From: an uncultured Collinsella sp.
GTDB taxonomy: Bacteria > Actinomycetota > Coriobacteriia > Coriobacteriales > Coriobacteriaceae
Direction: 5' to 3'
Length of the DNA: 14,958 nt
NCBI GenBank assembly: GCA_900556365.1
Contig: USOG01000019.1
Span: 1 to 14,958 of the forward strand
Part shown: in pieces, positions 1-6,968 of the stretch
Position numbering within the stretch: position 1 is the first letter of the stretch
Layout of the letters: every line of letters begins with the position of its first letter
Notes under the pieces: generated by a model
What the model was told of the DNA's origin: nothing
What the model saw: only the letters and a program-made list of their open reading frames with translations
The model's database searches: none
Translations under genes and position numbers: made by a program

Positions 1-1656
1 GCTCAAAAGGATGGGGCCGTTACCGAGGTTGTTGAGAACGAGCCTGTCGCCGAGCCGCAGGAGCCTGTGAAAGAGCAAAAGTCCGCTGAGCCTCAGGAGC
101 CCAAGCGTCGTCGCGGTGCGCATTTTAAGGCCGAGCAGCAGGATGTTGTGCGCGATGCCGAAGAGGCTGCCGAGGTTGCGGACGATTCCGAGAAGCCGGC
201 CAAGAAGGCCTCAGACTCGTGCCGTCCCGGTCGCGGCTTTGCAGGTCGCGCGTACCCCGTAAAGCGTCAGGAAAAGGTTAATCAGGTTCCGGAGGCGCTG
301 GCCGAGAAGGCCGTGAAGCCTGCCGAGTCGGAAGTTCGTGAACAGAAGCCTGTTGATGAGCAGACTGCGTCCGATACGGAGACTCAGGGCCAGCAACCCG
401 CGGTTGAACAGACGGGGGAGGGTGCTTCGAGCAAGCCTCGCCGCCGCCGTCATCGTGGCGGCCGCGGCTCTAACGCTCAGGATGCCGCCGAGAATGTAGC
501 GCCGCGCGACGAAGATGCGAAGGTGGATGCTCCGATGGAGCAGCCCAAGCGTCAGCCGGCGAAGGAGGGCAAGCCCGAGCGATCGCAGAAGCAGACGTCT
601 ACTTCGAAACGTGAGCGCAATGCCCAAGGCGATTCTAAGCGCAAGTCTCAGAAGAAGCCCGAGTCTGCCGCAGCAGATACGGCTGCCCAGCAGACTGAGT
701 CGACTACCCATGGCGAGGTTTCGGCGTTTGCCCTGGCACGCGTTCTGGGCAGGCAGCTGCTCAAGGTCGTCCCCACGCCCACGGCGCTCTCCAAAATTAA
801 GGAACAGCAGACCCAGATCATTAAGGTCGAGGGCAAGGACAGCAAGAAAGCTCCACAGCGCGCCCAGCACAACGAGATGTCCAATCGCAAGATTGCCGAG
901 GAAATCGCAATCATCCAGGCTTGGGTCGAGCAAAACCGCGGTGCCGATACTCCAGTTGCCTCGCGCCGCCAGCGCGCCTACCAGATCTTCAATGACGAAA
1001 AGGCTTTTGACGGCAAGCATGGCGAGCGCCTGATCAGGCGTATGACCGAAAAGGGCATCAGCATGCAGGCGATCAAGGTCGCCCCCAACCGTCCGGTGCA
1101 CTTTACGGGCTTCTTTACGCTGGGTGCCGACAAGCCGTTCATTATGGTCGAGAACCTGGATACCTATGACGAGATCGTCAAGCTCCTGCGCGGACGTAAA
1201 CATGCCAAGCTCTTTGGTACCAAGGTGGGCGGCGTAATCTTTGGCGGCGGCTGCAAGGCGAGCGTCTCGCACGCACTGGATGATTACCTGGCCGAGATCG
1301 GCTATCGCTTTACCTATATCTACTACGTGGGCGACATCGATCGCGAGGGTGCGCGCATCGTCGAGCAGGCCCGCAACGCCAACGTCGTTGAGATTCGCCT
1401 GCATGCCGGAATGTATCGCGCCATGCTTGCCGAGCATAAGCGCCGCGTGAAGGCCGGCGGCGCGTGCGAGCCCGCGGCTGCCAACCAGGGCGTGCCGCAG
1501 AACCTGGCGGCGACGATCAAGGATTTGCCCATGGTCACGCGCGTGCAGTTCCGCAATGTGCTGCGCGAGGGCGGGCGCATTCCGCAGGAGATTCTGATGA
1601 CCGCAGACTATCGGGATGGCGACTCGGGAAGCTTCGACCGCATGCTGAACAACTAG
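1..1656 (+). CDS. JetD/DUF2220-like Toprim-domain protein with long low-complexity N-terminal region (5' partial)
   Basis: The frame is open from base 1, so the start lies upstream of the window; 551 residues are visible. Residues 1 to about 240 are rich in Glu, Lys, Ala, Pro and Arg, probably disordered, with basic clusters KRRRGAHFK and RRRRHRGGRGS. From about residue 320 the sequence resembles the C-terminal domain of Wadjet JetD: RAYQIFNDEKAFD, then IMVENLDTYDE, GGVIFGGGCKAS and YYVGDIDREGARI. The Toprim acidic residues would be Glu384 and Asp445/Asp447 (window numbering). Toprim folds bind divalent metal and act in DNA cleavage or primase/topoisomerase chemistry, so a nucleic-acid nuclease role is inferred. 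The usual JetD N-terminal domain is not recognisable, and JetA, B and C are not in the window, although upstream genes cannot be seen. Domain assignment is by motif only; the biological role is unknown. Confidence 0.72.
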   Translation, partial: AQKDGAVTEVVENEPVAEPQEPVKEQKSAEPQEPKRRRGAHFKAEQQDVVRDAEEAAEVADDSEKPAKKASDSCRPGRGFAGRAYPVKRQEKVNQVPEALAEKAVKPAESEVREQKPVDEQTASDTETQGQQPAVEQTGEGASSKPRRRRHRGGRGSNAQDAAENVAPRDEDAKVDAPMEQPKRQPAKEGKPERSQKQTSTSKRERNAQGDSKRKSQKKPESAAADTAAQQTESTTHGEVSAFALARVLGRQLLKVVPTPTALSKIKEQQTQIIKVEGKDSKKAPQRAQHNEMSNRKIAEEIAIIQAWVEQNRGADTPVASRRQRAYQIFNDEKAFDGKHGERLIRRMTEKGISMQAIKVAPNRPVHFTGFFTLGADKPFIMVENLDTYDEIVKLLRGRKHAKLFGTKVGGVIFGGGCKASVSHALDDYLAEIGYRFTYIYYVGDIDREGARIVEQARNANVVEIRLHAGMYRAMLAEHKRRVKAGGACEPAAANQGVPQNLAATIKDLPMVTRVQFRNVLREGGRIPQEILMTADYRDGDSGSFDRMLNN

Positions 1657-1663
1657 GGCGTTC

Positions 1664-1800
1664 GGCCCCGGGAGAGCGGGGACACCGGCTTAGGTTTCCT
1701 GCTCTACAGTCCTGCTCACGACGGAGGCCACATTAAGTGGCCTCCTGTTCGTGCGGAACTCGCGATAAACCTAAGCCGGTGTCCCCGCTCTCCCGGGGCC
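1664..1800. repeat. 137-bp element with perfect 34-bp inverted terminal repeats and an inner hairpin
   Basis: Bases 1664-1697 are the exact reverse complement of 1767-1800 (34 of 34), beginning GGCCCCGGGAGAGCGG. Inside is a second hairpin: GGAGGCCAC (1723-1731), loop ATTAA, GTGGCCTCC (1737-1745). The element starts 7 bases after the stop codon of the Toprim gene. No clear target-site duplication flanks it, no U-tract follows and no transposase is inside. It may be a MITE or REP/BIME-like element. It could also fold at the 3' end of the upstream mRNA and stabilise or terminate it. Confidence 0.85.
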
Positions 1801-1917
1801 TGTGGTTACCTGGTTGTTGCATGCGGCTCGCTTTTCGGAACTGGGCTGATAATTCTAGATGTAAGGCGCTCTTGGTCCTTTCGGGCTTGGGATGTCTGTC
1901 TTATATAGGTGGATTCC

Positions 1918-1946
1918 TTGCGGGTTCGAATCCCTCCGCTTGCCCA
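1918..1946 (+). other. orphan tRNA T-arm-like fragment
   Basis: TTGCGGGTTCGAATCCCTCC at 1918-1937 carries the T-loop core GGTTCGAATCCC and is followed by GCTTGCCCA. Bases 1918-1938 match the T-arm and 3' end of the neighbouring tRNA-Gln at 20 of 21 positions, in inverted orientation. I could not build a D-arm, a good anticodon arm or a paired acceptor stem upstream, so this is not a working tRNA by eye. It may be a tRNA remnant, such as an old integration site, or chance similarity. Nothing else is recognisable in 1801-1917. Confidence 0.35.
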
Positions 1947-1984
1947 CAAGAAAGCGCCCCGGGCTGATGAAAGCCCGGGGCGCT
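1946..1984 (-). terminator. intrinsic terminator of tRNA-Gln
   Basis: A perfect 13-bp stem pairs AGCGCCCCGGGCT (1953-1965) with AGCCCGGGGCGCT (1972-1984) around a 6-base loop. Read on the minus strand it is followed by TTCTTGT, and it lies 9 bases past the CCA end of tRNA-Gln. Confidence 0.85.
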
Positions 1985-1993
1985 CAGTTACCT

Positions 1994-2068
1994 TGGCTGG
2001 GACGGAGGGATTCGAACCCCCAACAGCCGGCACCAAAAACCGGAGTTCTACCGTTGAACTACGTCCCA
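1994..2068 (-). tRNA. tRNA-Gln (anticodon TTG)
   Basis: On the minus strand, 75 bases fold as a complete tRNA. The acceptor stem is TGGGACG/CGTCCCA, the D-arm contains GTTCAACGGTAGAAC, and the anticodon stem CCGGT/GCCGG encloses TTTTGGT, giving anticodon TTG. The T-arm is GGGGGTTCGAATCCCTC. The discriminator is G and the 3' CCA is encoded in the genome (1994-1996). The gene begins 37 bases after the stop of the upstream peptidoglycan-binding-protein gene on the same strand. Only a weak 5-bp hairpin (GTTGC/GCAAC, 2077-2092) lies between, so read-through cotranscription is possible. Confidence 0.96.
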
Positions 2069-2105
2069 GTATGGGTGTTGCACAAAAGCAACTCGTTTAG
2101 TTTAC

Positions 2106-3011
2106 CTAATCTGCGAGGGCATCGCAAACGCCATCGAGCAGGCGTACGGCGAGTGTCTGGGCGTCGCTGGCAGTGAAGGTGCCGTTGTAGCGCGTCATGC
2201 CGGTGAGCTCAATGCGGATGCGTGCCGGCTTTTGCTGCGCGGCGACATTGGCGGTGCGGATGCGCTGGGCCAGGTTGTGGCACTCGGCGAGGGCAATCGT
2301 GGCGCGCGGAGCGGCGTCGGCGGGCAGCTCGTCGCTTGCGATCTCGAGCACCAGGTCAACGTCGGTCGGAACCTCGGAGTCGCAAAGCATCATGCCGCTG
2401 TTGTCGGTCGTCGCCGTGGCGATGTTCCACATGCGCGATGCTACGCTGCGCGCGATAGGGTCCTCGCCGATGACGGCAATCTGGAAACGCTCGAGTACGT
2501 TGGCCGCGCGGGCAAAGCCGATGCGCGATTCGGCCTCGGTCACCGAAGGTTTACCCTCCCACACATGGTGCAGACGGTTGATATAGGCGTAGGTATCCTG
2601 GAAAGCCATGCCGTCGGCAAACAGACCGACGTTTTCCTGGAACTGCTGAAGGGCCGCCTCGGTGTGAGGGCCAAAGTAGCCATCGTCCTCGCCGCAGGCA
2701 AAGCCCAAAACGTTGAGCGCCTTCTGCAGGGCCTGCACGTCGGCGCCATGGAAATTGGGCATACGCAGGTAGAGGGTGCGGTCGCCTAGCTTATACGAGG
2801 CGTCTACCAGGGCGCTCCAACAGGGGATATCGACGGCACAGCCAGCGGCAAGGCCGCTATCGAGCCTAAAGGTGCCAACAGCCTGTTCGGTGGTGGTGCC
2901 AAAGCGCTTGTCGGCAACCTCGGTGTCATCGATTGTATAGCCGAGCTGCAGAAGGCGGGACTGGACGTCCTCGACGGCTGCTCCCTGCATGCCCGTTGTA
3001 ATAGGTTCCAT
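2106..3011 (-). CDS. peptidoglycan-binding (PGBD) domain protein with unassigned C-terminal domain
   Basis: A 301-residue protein with two PG_binding_1-type repeats, at about residues 7-68 (GMQGAAVEDVQSRLLQLGY) and 88-146 (HGADVQALQKALNVLGF, then DGYFGPHTEAALQQFQ). Such three-helix modules bind cell-wall peptidoglycan. Residues about 165-301 are not recognised with confidence. Their layout (DLVLEIASDEL, then IELTGMTR, then AVRLLDGVCDALAD) recalls the distal half of amidase_3 enzymes, as in the mycobacterial CwlM architecture. The zinc-binding DPGHGG-type motif is absent, so a catalytically inactive relative is only a guess. No signal peptide is visible. The ATG is preceded by AAAGGGG with a 7-base spacer. 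The 137-bp gap upstream has no gene. It may hold a promoter (TTGTCT, 18 bases, TAGTAC on the minus strand), but this is weak. Confidence 0.82.
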   Translation of the reverse strand: MEPITTGMQGAAVEDVQSRLLQLGYTIDDTEVADKRFGTTTEQAVGTFRLDSGLAAGCAVDIPCWSALVDASYKLGDRTLYLRMPNFHGADVQALQKALNVLGFACGEDDGYFGPHTEAALQQFQENVGLFADGMAFQDTYAYINRLHHVWEGKPSVTEAESRIGFARAANVLERFQIAVIGEDPIARSVASRMWNIATATTDNSGMMLCDSEVPTDVDLVLEIASDELPADAAPRATIALAECHNLAQRIRTANVAAQQKPARIRIELTGMTRYNGTFTASDAQTLAVRLLDGVCDALAD

Positions 3012-3148
3012 GAACGAACCCCTTTCGGCGTACCATTCGTACTATTTGAGCGTGTGTCGGATAGACAACGCAAAGGGATGCATAAACATGCACTCAACAG
3101 TGTAGCAAGTTGTACCCAAATACGCTGCTGACAGGTTTTATAACCCCG

Positions 3149-4174
3149 CTAGTTAAGGCGCTCCACAAAGAAATCTGCCATGGAGTCGAACAACTCGCGC
3201 GCATGCGGGTCGAGCGAAACGTCCTCGATGGCGGCCTTGGCTTTAGCGGTCAGGTCCAGCGCGTAGGCGTGGGCGTAATCGATAGAGCCGGTCTCCTGGA
3301 AGATTTCCACGGCGCGCGCGAGCTGCGCGGGGTCCTCGGTGCCCGAGGAGAGGATCGCTTCAATCTCATCGTGATAGTGCTCATCAGACAGGGCGTGCAC
3401 GGCAACGAGCGTGCGCTTACCCTCGGTGATATCGGTACGGAAGTCCTTGTTGGCGGCCTCTTTGGTACCGATCAAGTTGAGCAGATCATCTTGAATCTGG
3501 AAGGCAAGGCCCGTGTGCAGGCCAAAGGCGCGCAGTGCCTCAATTTGCTCCTCGCTGCCGCCGCCGATAATGGCTCCAGCGGCAAGCGGCGTGGCTCCGC
3601 TGTAGTACGCGGTCTTGTGCGTCGCCATGTCTAGATAATCGTCGACCGAGATGTCAAAGCGCCCGTCACGGACCCAACCCAGGTCGAGCGCTTGACCCTC
3701 GATGGTGCGGACGATCATCTCGGTAAGCTCGTGGAGCACGCGCAGCTTCACGTCGGACTCCAGCGTGGGGTCGTCGAGAACCGTCTTGGTGACCATGGTG
3801 AGCGCCAGGTCGCCACAATTGATGGCAAGGCCCGTGCCCTCGGTGAGGTGCATGCAGGGCTTGCCGCGGCGCAGCTGTCCGTTGTCGGCGATATCGTCGT
3901 GGATGAGCGCACCCGACTGGAAATGCTCGATAGCTGCCGCGGCGCTGCGGGCGCTCTCAAAGCTACCGCCCACTGCGGTTGCGGCGAGCATGCAGATAAG
4001 CGGACGGTGGCGCTTGCCGGCGTTGGCCGTAAAAGCCGAGAGCGGCGCGTACAGGTAGCACTCGATATCGGCAGAGGTCGCCTGTCCGTCAAAGAACGTG
4101 GCCAGATAGTCGTTAATCTGGTCAAAGTGCTGGGCTAAAAAGCTGGTAAACGGACTGGACACGGGTTCTCGCAT
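3149..4174 (-). CDS. polyprenyl diphosphate synthase (trans-isoprenyl diphosphate synthase, IspA/GGPPS family)
   Basis: Condenses isopentenyl diphosphate with allylic diphosphates to make linear prenyl diphosphates, for example for quinone or lipid-carrier chains. The 341 residues have the usual family length and motifs: GKRHRP (53-58), first aspartate-rich motif DDIAD (93-97), RRGKP (102-106), GEGQ-like EGQALDL (159-165), FQIQDD (225-230) and EGKRTL (251-256). The second aspartate-rich motif is DDLLN, with Asn233 where Asp is usual. Small residues (Gly88, Ala89) before the first motif do not suggest a block to elongation, so a product of C20 or longer is possible; this is weak inference. The ATG follows AAGAAAGA, a poor ribosome site, and Val5 (GTG) is an alternative start. 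The gene lies 137 bp upstream of the peptidoglycan-binding gene on the same strand. Confidence 0.92.
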   Translation of the reverse strand: MREPVSSPFTSFLAQHFDQINDYLATFFDGQATSADIECYLYAPLSAFTANAGKRHRPLICMLAATAVGGSFESARSAAAAIEHFQSGALIHDDIADNGQLRRGKPCMHLTEGTGLAINCGDLALTMVTKTVLDDPTLESDVKLRVLHELTEMIVRTIEGQALDLGWVRDGRFDISVDDYLDMATHKTAYYSGATPLAAGAIIGGGSEEQIEALRAFGLHTGLAFQIQDDLLNLIGTKEAANKDFRTDITEGKRTLVAVHALSDEHYHDEIEAILSSGTEDPAQLARAVEIFQETGSIDYAHAYALDLTAKAKAAIEDVSLDPHARELFDSMADFFVERLN

Positions 4175-4194
4175 TCTTTCTTAGGTTGCATCGT

Positions 4195-4205
4195 TGCATT
4201 ATGCA
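4195..4205. promoter_or_regulatory. 11-bp palindrome upstream of the prenyl synthase gene
   Basis: TGCATTATGCA is a perfect palindrome around a single central base, 21 bases before the prenyl synthase ATG. On the minus strand it includes CATAAT, a possible -10 element, but no convincing -35 is spaced correctly. The same 116-bp gap shows no strong terminator for the PTS gene, so read-through is possible. A related TGCAT-AAAC-ATGCA lies upstream of the peptidoglycan-binding gene near 3079-3092. Confidence 0.3.
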
Positions 4206-4290
4206 GACAACATATTGCCACATTAGGGCGTCGAGCGCGGCGGTTGAAGACGATTGAGTCTTGCGGCTGCAAACGCGGCAAGGGGCTCGG

Positions 4291-6741
4291 CTAGATAAGC
4301 CCAAAGTGTTCGAGCGCGGTGACGACGCCGTCGTGGTCAAAGCTGTCGGTTACGTAGTCGGCTTTTTCTTTGAGGAAGTCCGGCGCGTTGCCCATGGCGA
4401 TGCCAACATCGACCGCCTCCATGAGGGCGATGTCGTTGCTCGCGTCGCCAATGCCGTACACGGTGCCGTGATCTGGCCCCAGGGCGTCAAGCACGGCACT
4501 GATTCCGGCCCGTTTGGTGCACTCACGAGGCGAGATTTCTGTGACCTCGAGCTCGAGCTCGTTGAAACAGAGTAGGGGTCCAAGCTCTTCATCTTGGGCG
4601 ATGCGGTTGGCAAGTGGTGTGGACATAAGAATTTTATAGGCGTTGTAGTGCTCAAGTTGCGTGACGGCGTCGCCCACGGTGCGTGCGTATCCGTACGTCT
4701 CGGGGGCATCTGCACTCATGCGCACCACGCGATCGATGCCCTCAAAGCGAATGACCTCACCCGATTGCTCAAGATAGGGGGCGAGGCGCTGTAGCAGACC
4801 AGGGTTTATGGCTGCATTTCGCACAATGTGTCCCTCGAGTTCGGCGTAACCGCCCGCGAGACACACGACGCCCGTCCACGGCAGCTCGAGCAGCTTGGGA
4901 TGGATGCAGCTGAGGGTGCGTCCTGTGCAGATAAAGGCCATGTTGCCATTTGCAACGAAATCGCGGATGGCCTGCGAGACCGCCTCGTTGGGATAGGGGG
5001 ACAGGTCACGCTCGCTCTCGGGAAGCTCTTGTGCCGCTCGAGGGTCTTGCCAGGCGAGCGTTCCGTCGATATCGAAGAAGCAGATATCGCTGCGATTATG
5101 GGCTGCGCTGGCGGCAGGGGAGGCCGAGGTGGTGGGCACAAATTCCGGCTCGAGGCCCATGATCTGGTCAAAATGCTCTTTAACGCGGGGAACGGAGATG
5201 CCGATGATCACCTGGGCGGTCTTGCCCGTAATGATGAGGCCCTTGGCGCCCACCGCGACAAACGACGCGTTATCTGCAACGATGGAAGGGTCTGCGACCT
5301 CGACGCGCAGGCGCGTGGCACAGTTGGTTGCGCCCACAATATTGCCAACACCACCTAAAAGCTGAATTACCCGCTCAGCGAGGATGTGATCTTGATCGGA
5401 TCGACTATTGACCTCGTCATTGGGAGATTGCTCTTTGGCAAAGCCGCTTTCCGTTAAACGATCGATTGCCGCGCGATTGGCGACATGATCCTCGCGGCCC
5501 GGCGTCTTAAGGTCATAGATCAAGATGAGTGCTCGAAAACTAACAAAAAAGATGAGGCTAAAGGCAAGGCCGATACCGAGCGCCAAAAGATAGGCACCGG
5601 CATGCGTGCGCATGAGCGGAATAAAGTTGAAGGCTGCCATCTCCATGAGGCCGCCCGAGAAGATGCCGACGATGCCAAAGAGATTCATGGTTGTGGCAAG
5701 GCAAGACGATAAGACGGCGTAGAGAAAAAAGAGCCCGGGGTGGGTGAACATAAAGAGAAACTCGAGTGGCTCGGTAACGCCGCAAACCACCGAGGCGATG
5801 ATGGCGGGAACAAGGATGACCCTGAGGCCGGCGCGGCGTTCTGGTTTTGCGGTGGAGTAGAACGCGGCTGCGATGGCGGGAAGGCCAAAGAGCTTGACCC
5901 AGCCGGTGGCGGTAAAACCGGCCCACGGCGCAAGTTCATTAAGGGGGCGCGTGCTATGGGAGAGGATGGGGAGCAAGCTGCTCCACGTGGCGTAGATGCC
6001 GTCGTTAATGACCAGGTTGTCGTAGTAGATCGGCATGTAGAGCAGGTGGTGCAGCCCCATGGGCTCGAGCGCTCGCTCCAAAAGCACAAAGATGCCCACG
6101 CCAAAGGGGCCGACGCTCGTAAGTGCATGGCGCAGCGTTTCGGTCATTGCGTATACGGAGGGCACGATGGCGGCCGAGATAGCGGCAAGGGCAAACACGG
6201 CAAAAAAGCTGATGAGGTAGACCAGCGAGGAGCCCGAGAAGGTGCCGAGCCAATCGGGAACCTTGGCATCGTAGAAGCGGTCATGGATGGCGACGACGGT
6301 TGCCGATACCGCCAGCGGGCCGATAATGCCGGTGTCGAGCGTCTTGATGCCGTCGATGATGGTGATGCCGCTAGCGGAGGTCAAAGACGACGGGTACTTA
6401 AGTCCAAGGTTGTCTCCGCTCAGCTTGATGATCTCGCTCAAAAAGAAGCAATAGGCAAAATAGGCCACGAGCGCCTCGAGGCAACAACGTGCCGGTTGCT
6501 TTTGGGCAAGGCCGATGGGCAGCGCTACGGCAAAAAGGAGCGGAAGTCGTTTAAAGACCGTCCACGAACCACGCTGGATGATAGTCCAAAAAACGTACCA
6601 AGGGGTTCCGTATACGGCGAGGTCGCCGACGATATCCGCAGACGTTGCGAGGGCGGAGACGCCGACCATAAGGCCCGATATGGAAAACAACATGGCGGGC
6701 GCGAACATTGCCCCGCCAAAGCGTTGGATTTTTTGCAGCAT
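4291..6741 (-). CDS. PTS EIIC-EIIB permease (glucose/maltose family) fused to a Cof-type HAD-IIB phosphatase
   Basis: The 816-residue protein has three parts in one frame. Residues 1 to about 410 are a multi-spanning EIIC domain of the glucose/glucoside class (FAPAMLFSISGLMVG near the start, HHLLYMPIYYDN 231-242, GVTEPLEFLF 321-330). Residues about 452-525 are EIIB, with phospho-acceptor Cys474 in ATNCATRLR. After a Pro/Ala/Ser/Thr linker (about 533-550) come the HAD motifs: FFDIDGT (Asp557, Asp559), CTGRT (606-609), Lys703 and GDASND (765-770). EIIBC imports and phosphorylates a sugar in the membrane; the HAD-IIB domain is predicted to remove phosphate from a sugar phosphate in the cytoplasm. 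There is no EIIA domain, so a separate Crr-like EIIA is needed. The ATG has GGGAGG 6 bases upstream. No internal start with a ribosome site was seen before the HAD part. The substrate is unproven; the divergent TreR-like regulator points to an alpha-glucoside. Confidence 0.92.
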   Translation of the reverse strand: MLQKIQRFGGAMFAPAMLFSISGLMVGVSALATSADIVGDLAVYGTPWYVFWTIIQRGSWTVFKRLPLLFAVALPIGLAQKQPARCCLEALVAYFAYCFFLSEIIKLSGDNLGLKYPSSLTSASGITIIDGIKTLDTGIIGPLAVSATVVAIHDRFYDAKVPDWLGTFSGSSLVYLISFFAVFALAAISAAIVPSVYAMTETLRHALTSVGPFGVGIFVLLERALEPMGLHHLLYMPIYYDNLVINDGIYATWSSLLPILSHSTRPLNELAPWAGFTATGWVKLFGLPAIAAAFYSTAKPERRAGLRVILVPAIIASVVCGVTEPLEFLFMFTHPGLFFLYAVLSSCLATTMNLFGIVGIFSGGLMEMAAFNFIPLMRTHAGAYLLALGIGLAFSLIFFVSFRALILIYDLKTPGREDHVANRAAIDRLTESGFAKEQSPNDEVNSRSDQDHILAERVIQLLGGVGNIVGATNCATRLRVEVADPSIVADNASFVAVGAKGLIITGKTAQVIIGISVPRVKEHFDQIMGLEPEFVPTTSASPAASAAHNRSDICFFDIDGTLAWQDPRAAQELPESERDLSPYPNEAVSQAIRDFVANGNMAFICTGRTLSCIHPKLLELPWTGVVCLAGGYAELEGHIVRNAAINPGLLQRLAPYLEQSGEVIRFEGIDRVVRMSADAPETYGYARTVGDAVTQLEHYNAYKILMSTPLANRIAQDEELGPLLCFNELELEVTEISPRECTKRAGISAVLDALGPDHGTVYGIGDASNDIALMEAVDVGIAMGNAPDFLKEKADYVTDSFDHDGVVTALEHFGLI

Positions 6742-6782
6742 GTTCTGCCTCCCGAATATCGAGGCGCGTTGCGCGTGGTGAA

Positions 6783-6794
6783 ACGTTTAAACAA
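6783..6794. promoter_or_regulatory. putative GntR operator 1 (PTS promoter)
   Basis: ACGTTTAAACAA contains the perfect palindrome GTTTAAAC (6785-6792), which fits the GT-N-TA-N-AC rule known for HutC-type GntR operators. It lies directly downstream of a minus-strand TACAAT box, where the transcription start would fall, as expected for a repressor site. Confidence 0.6.
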
Positions 6795-6801
6795 TGGATT
6801 C

Positions 6802-6807
6802 ATTGTA
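6802..6807 (-). promoter_or_regulatory. putative -10 element of the PTS-HAD gene
   Basis: On the minus strand this reads TACAAT, close to the TATAAT consensus, about 60 bases before the ATG. No good -35 hexamer is visible at 16-18 bases. The box is embedded in a 6-bp inverted repeat, ACAATG-GATT-CATTGT (6791-6806). Confidence 0.45.
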
Positions 6808-6904
6808 GAGGACCAGACGATTGTCGTACCGGCAGTTTTGAGCGAAACCGGTTTGGGCGCGACAGAAACCGTCAACGGTTAAATCCTGTCGCTTTGCCGA
6901 TAAT

Positions 6905-6916
6905 CGGTTTAAACAA
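6905..6916. promoter_or_regulatory. putative GntR operator 2 (regulator promoter)
   Basis: CGGTTTAAACAA shares the GTTTAAACAA core with operator 1 and lies 53 bases before the regulator's ATG. It overlaps a possible -35 (TTTAAA, 6908-6913) that is 16 bases from TATCGT (6930-6935), suggesting autoregulation. The promoter hexamers are weak guesses. Confidence 0.55.
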
Positions 6917-6968
6917 CTTCAAGAAATGCTATCGTGCCTAGCCATACATATTCATTAGAGGTGAAGTC

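Noticed and set aside
211..1437. 408-codon open frame on the minus strand opposite the JetD-like gene
   Set aside because: Leu/Arg-rich translation without motifs; the + strand frame has conserved Toprim motifs and continues through the whole region.
1801..1946. A complete second tRNA or tmRNA ending at the T-arm-like sequence
   Set aside because: No acceptor partner for the 3' strand, no D-arm, and only a poor anticodon arm could be drawn.
6779..6793. Catabolite repression (cre) site at TGAAACGTTTAAACA
   Set aside because: The central CG is one base out of register with the TGWNANCGNTNWCA pattern; the GntR operator explains the palindrome better.
5740..6882. 380-codon open frame on the + strand opposite the PTS gene
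   Set aside because: Overlaps the PTS permease and both the promoter and operator of that gene; low-complexity Gly/Asp/Lys translation.
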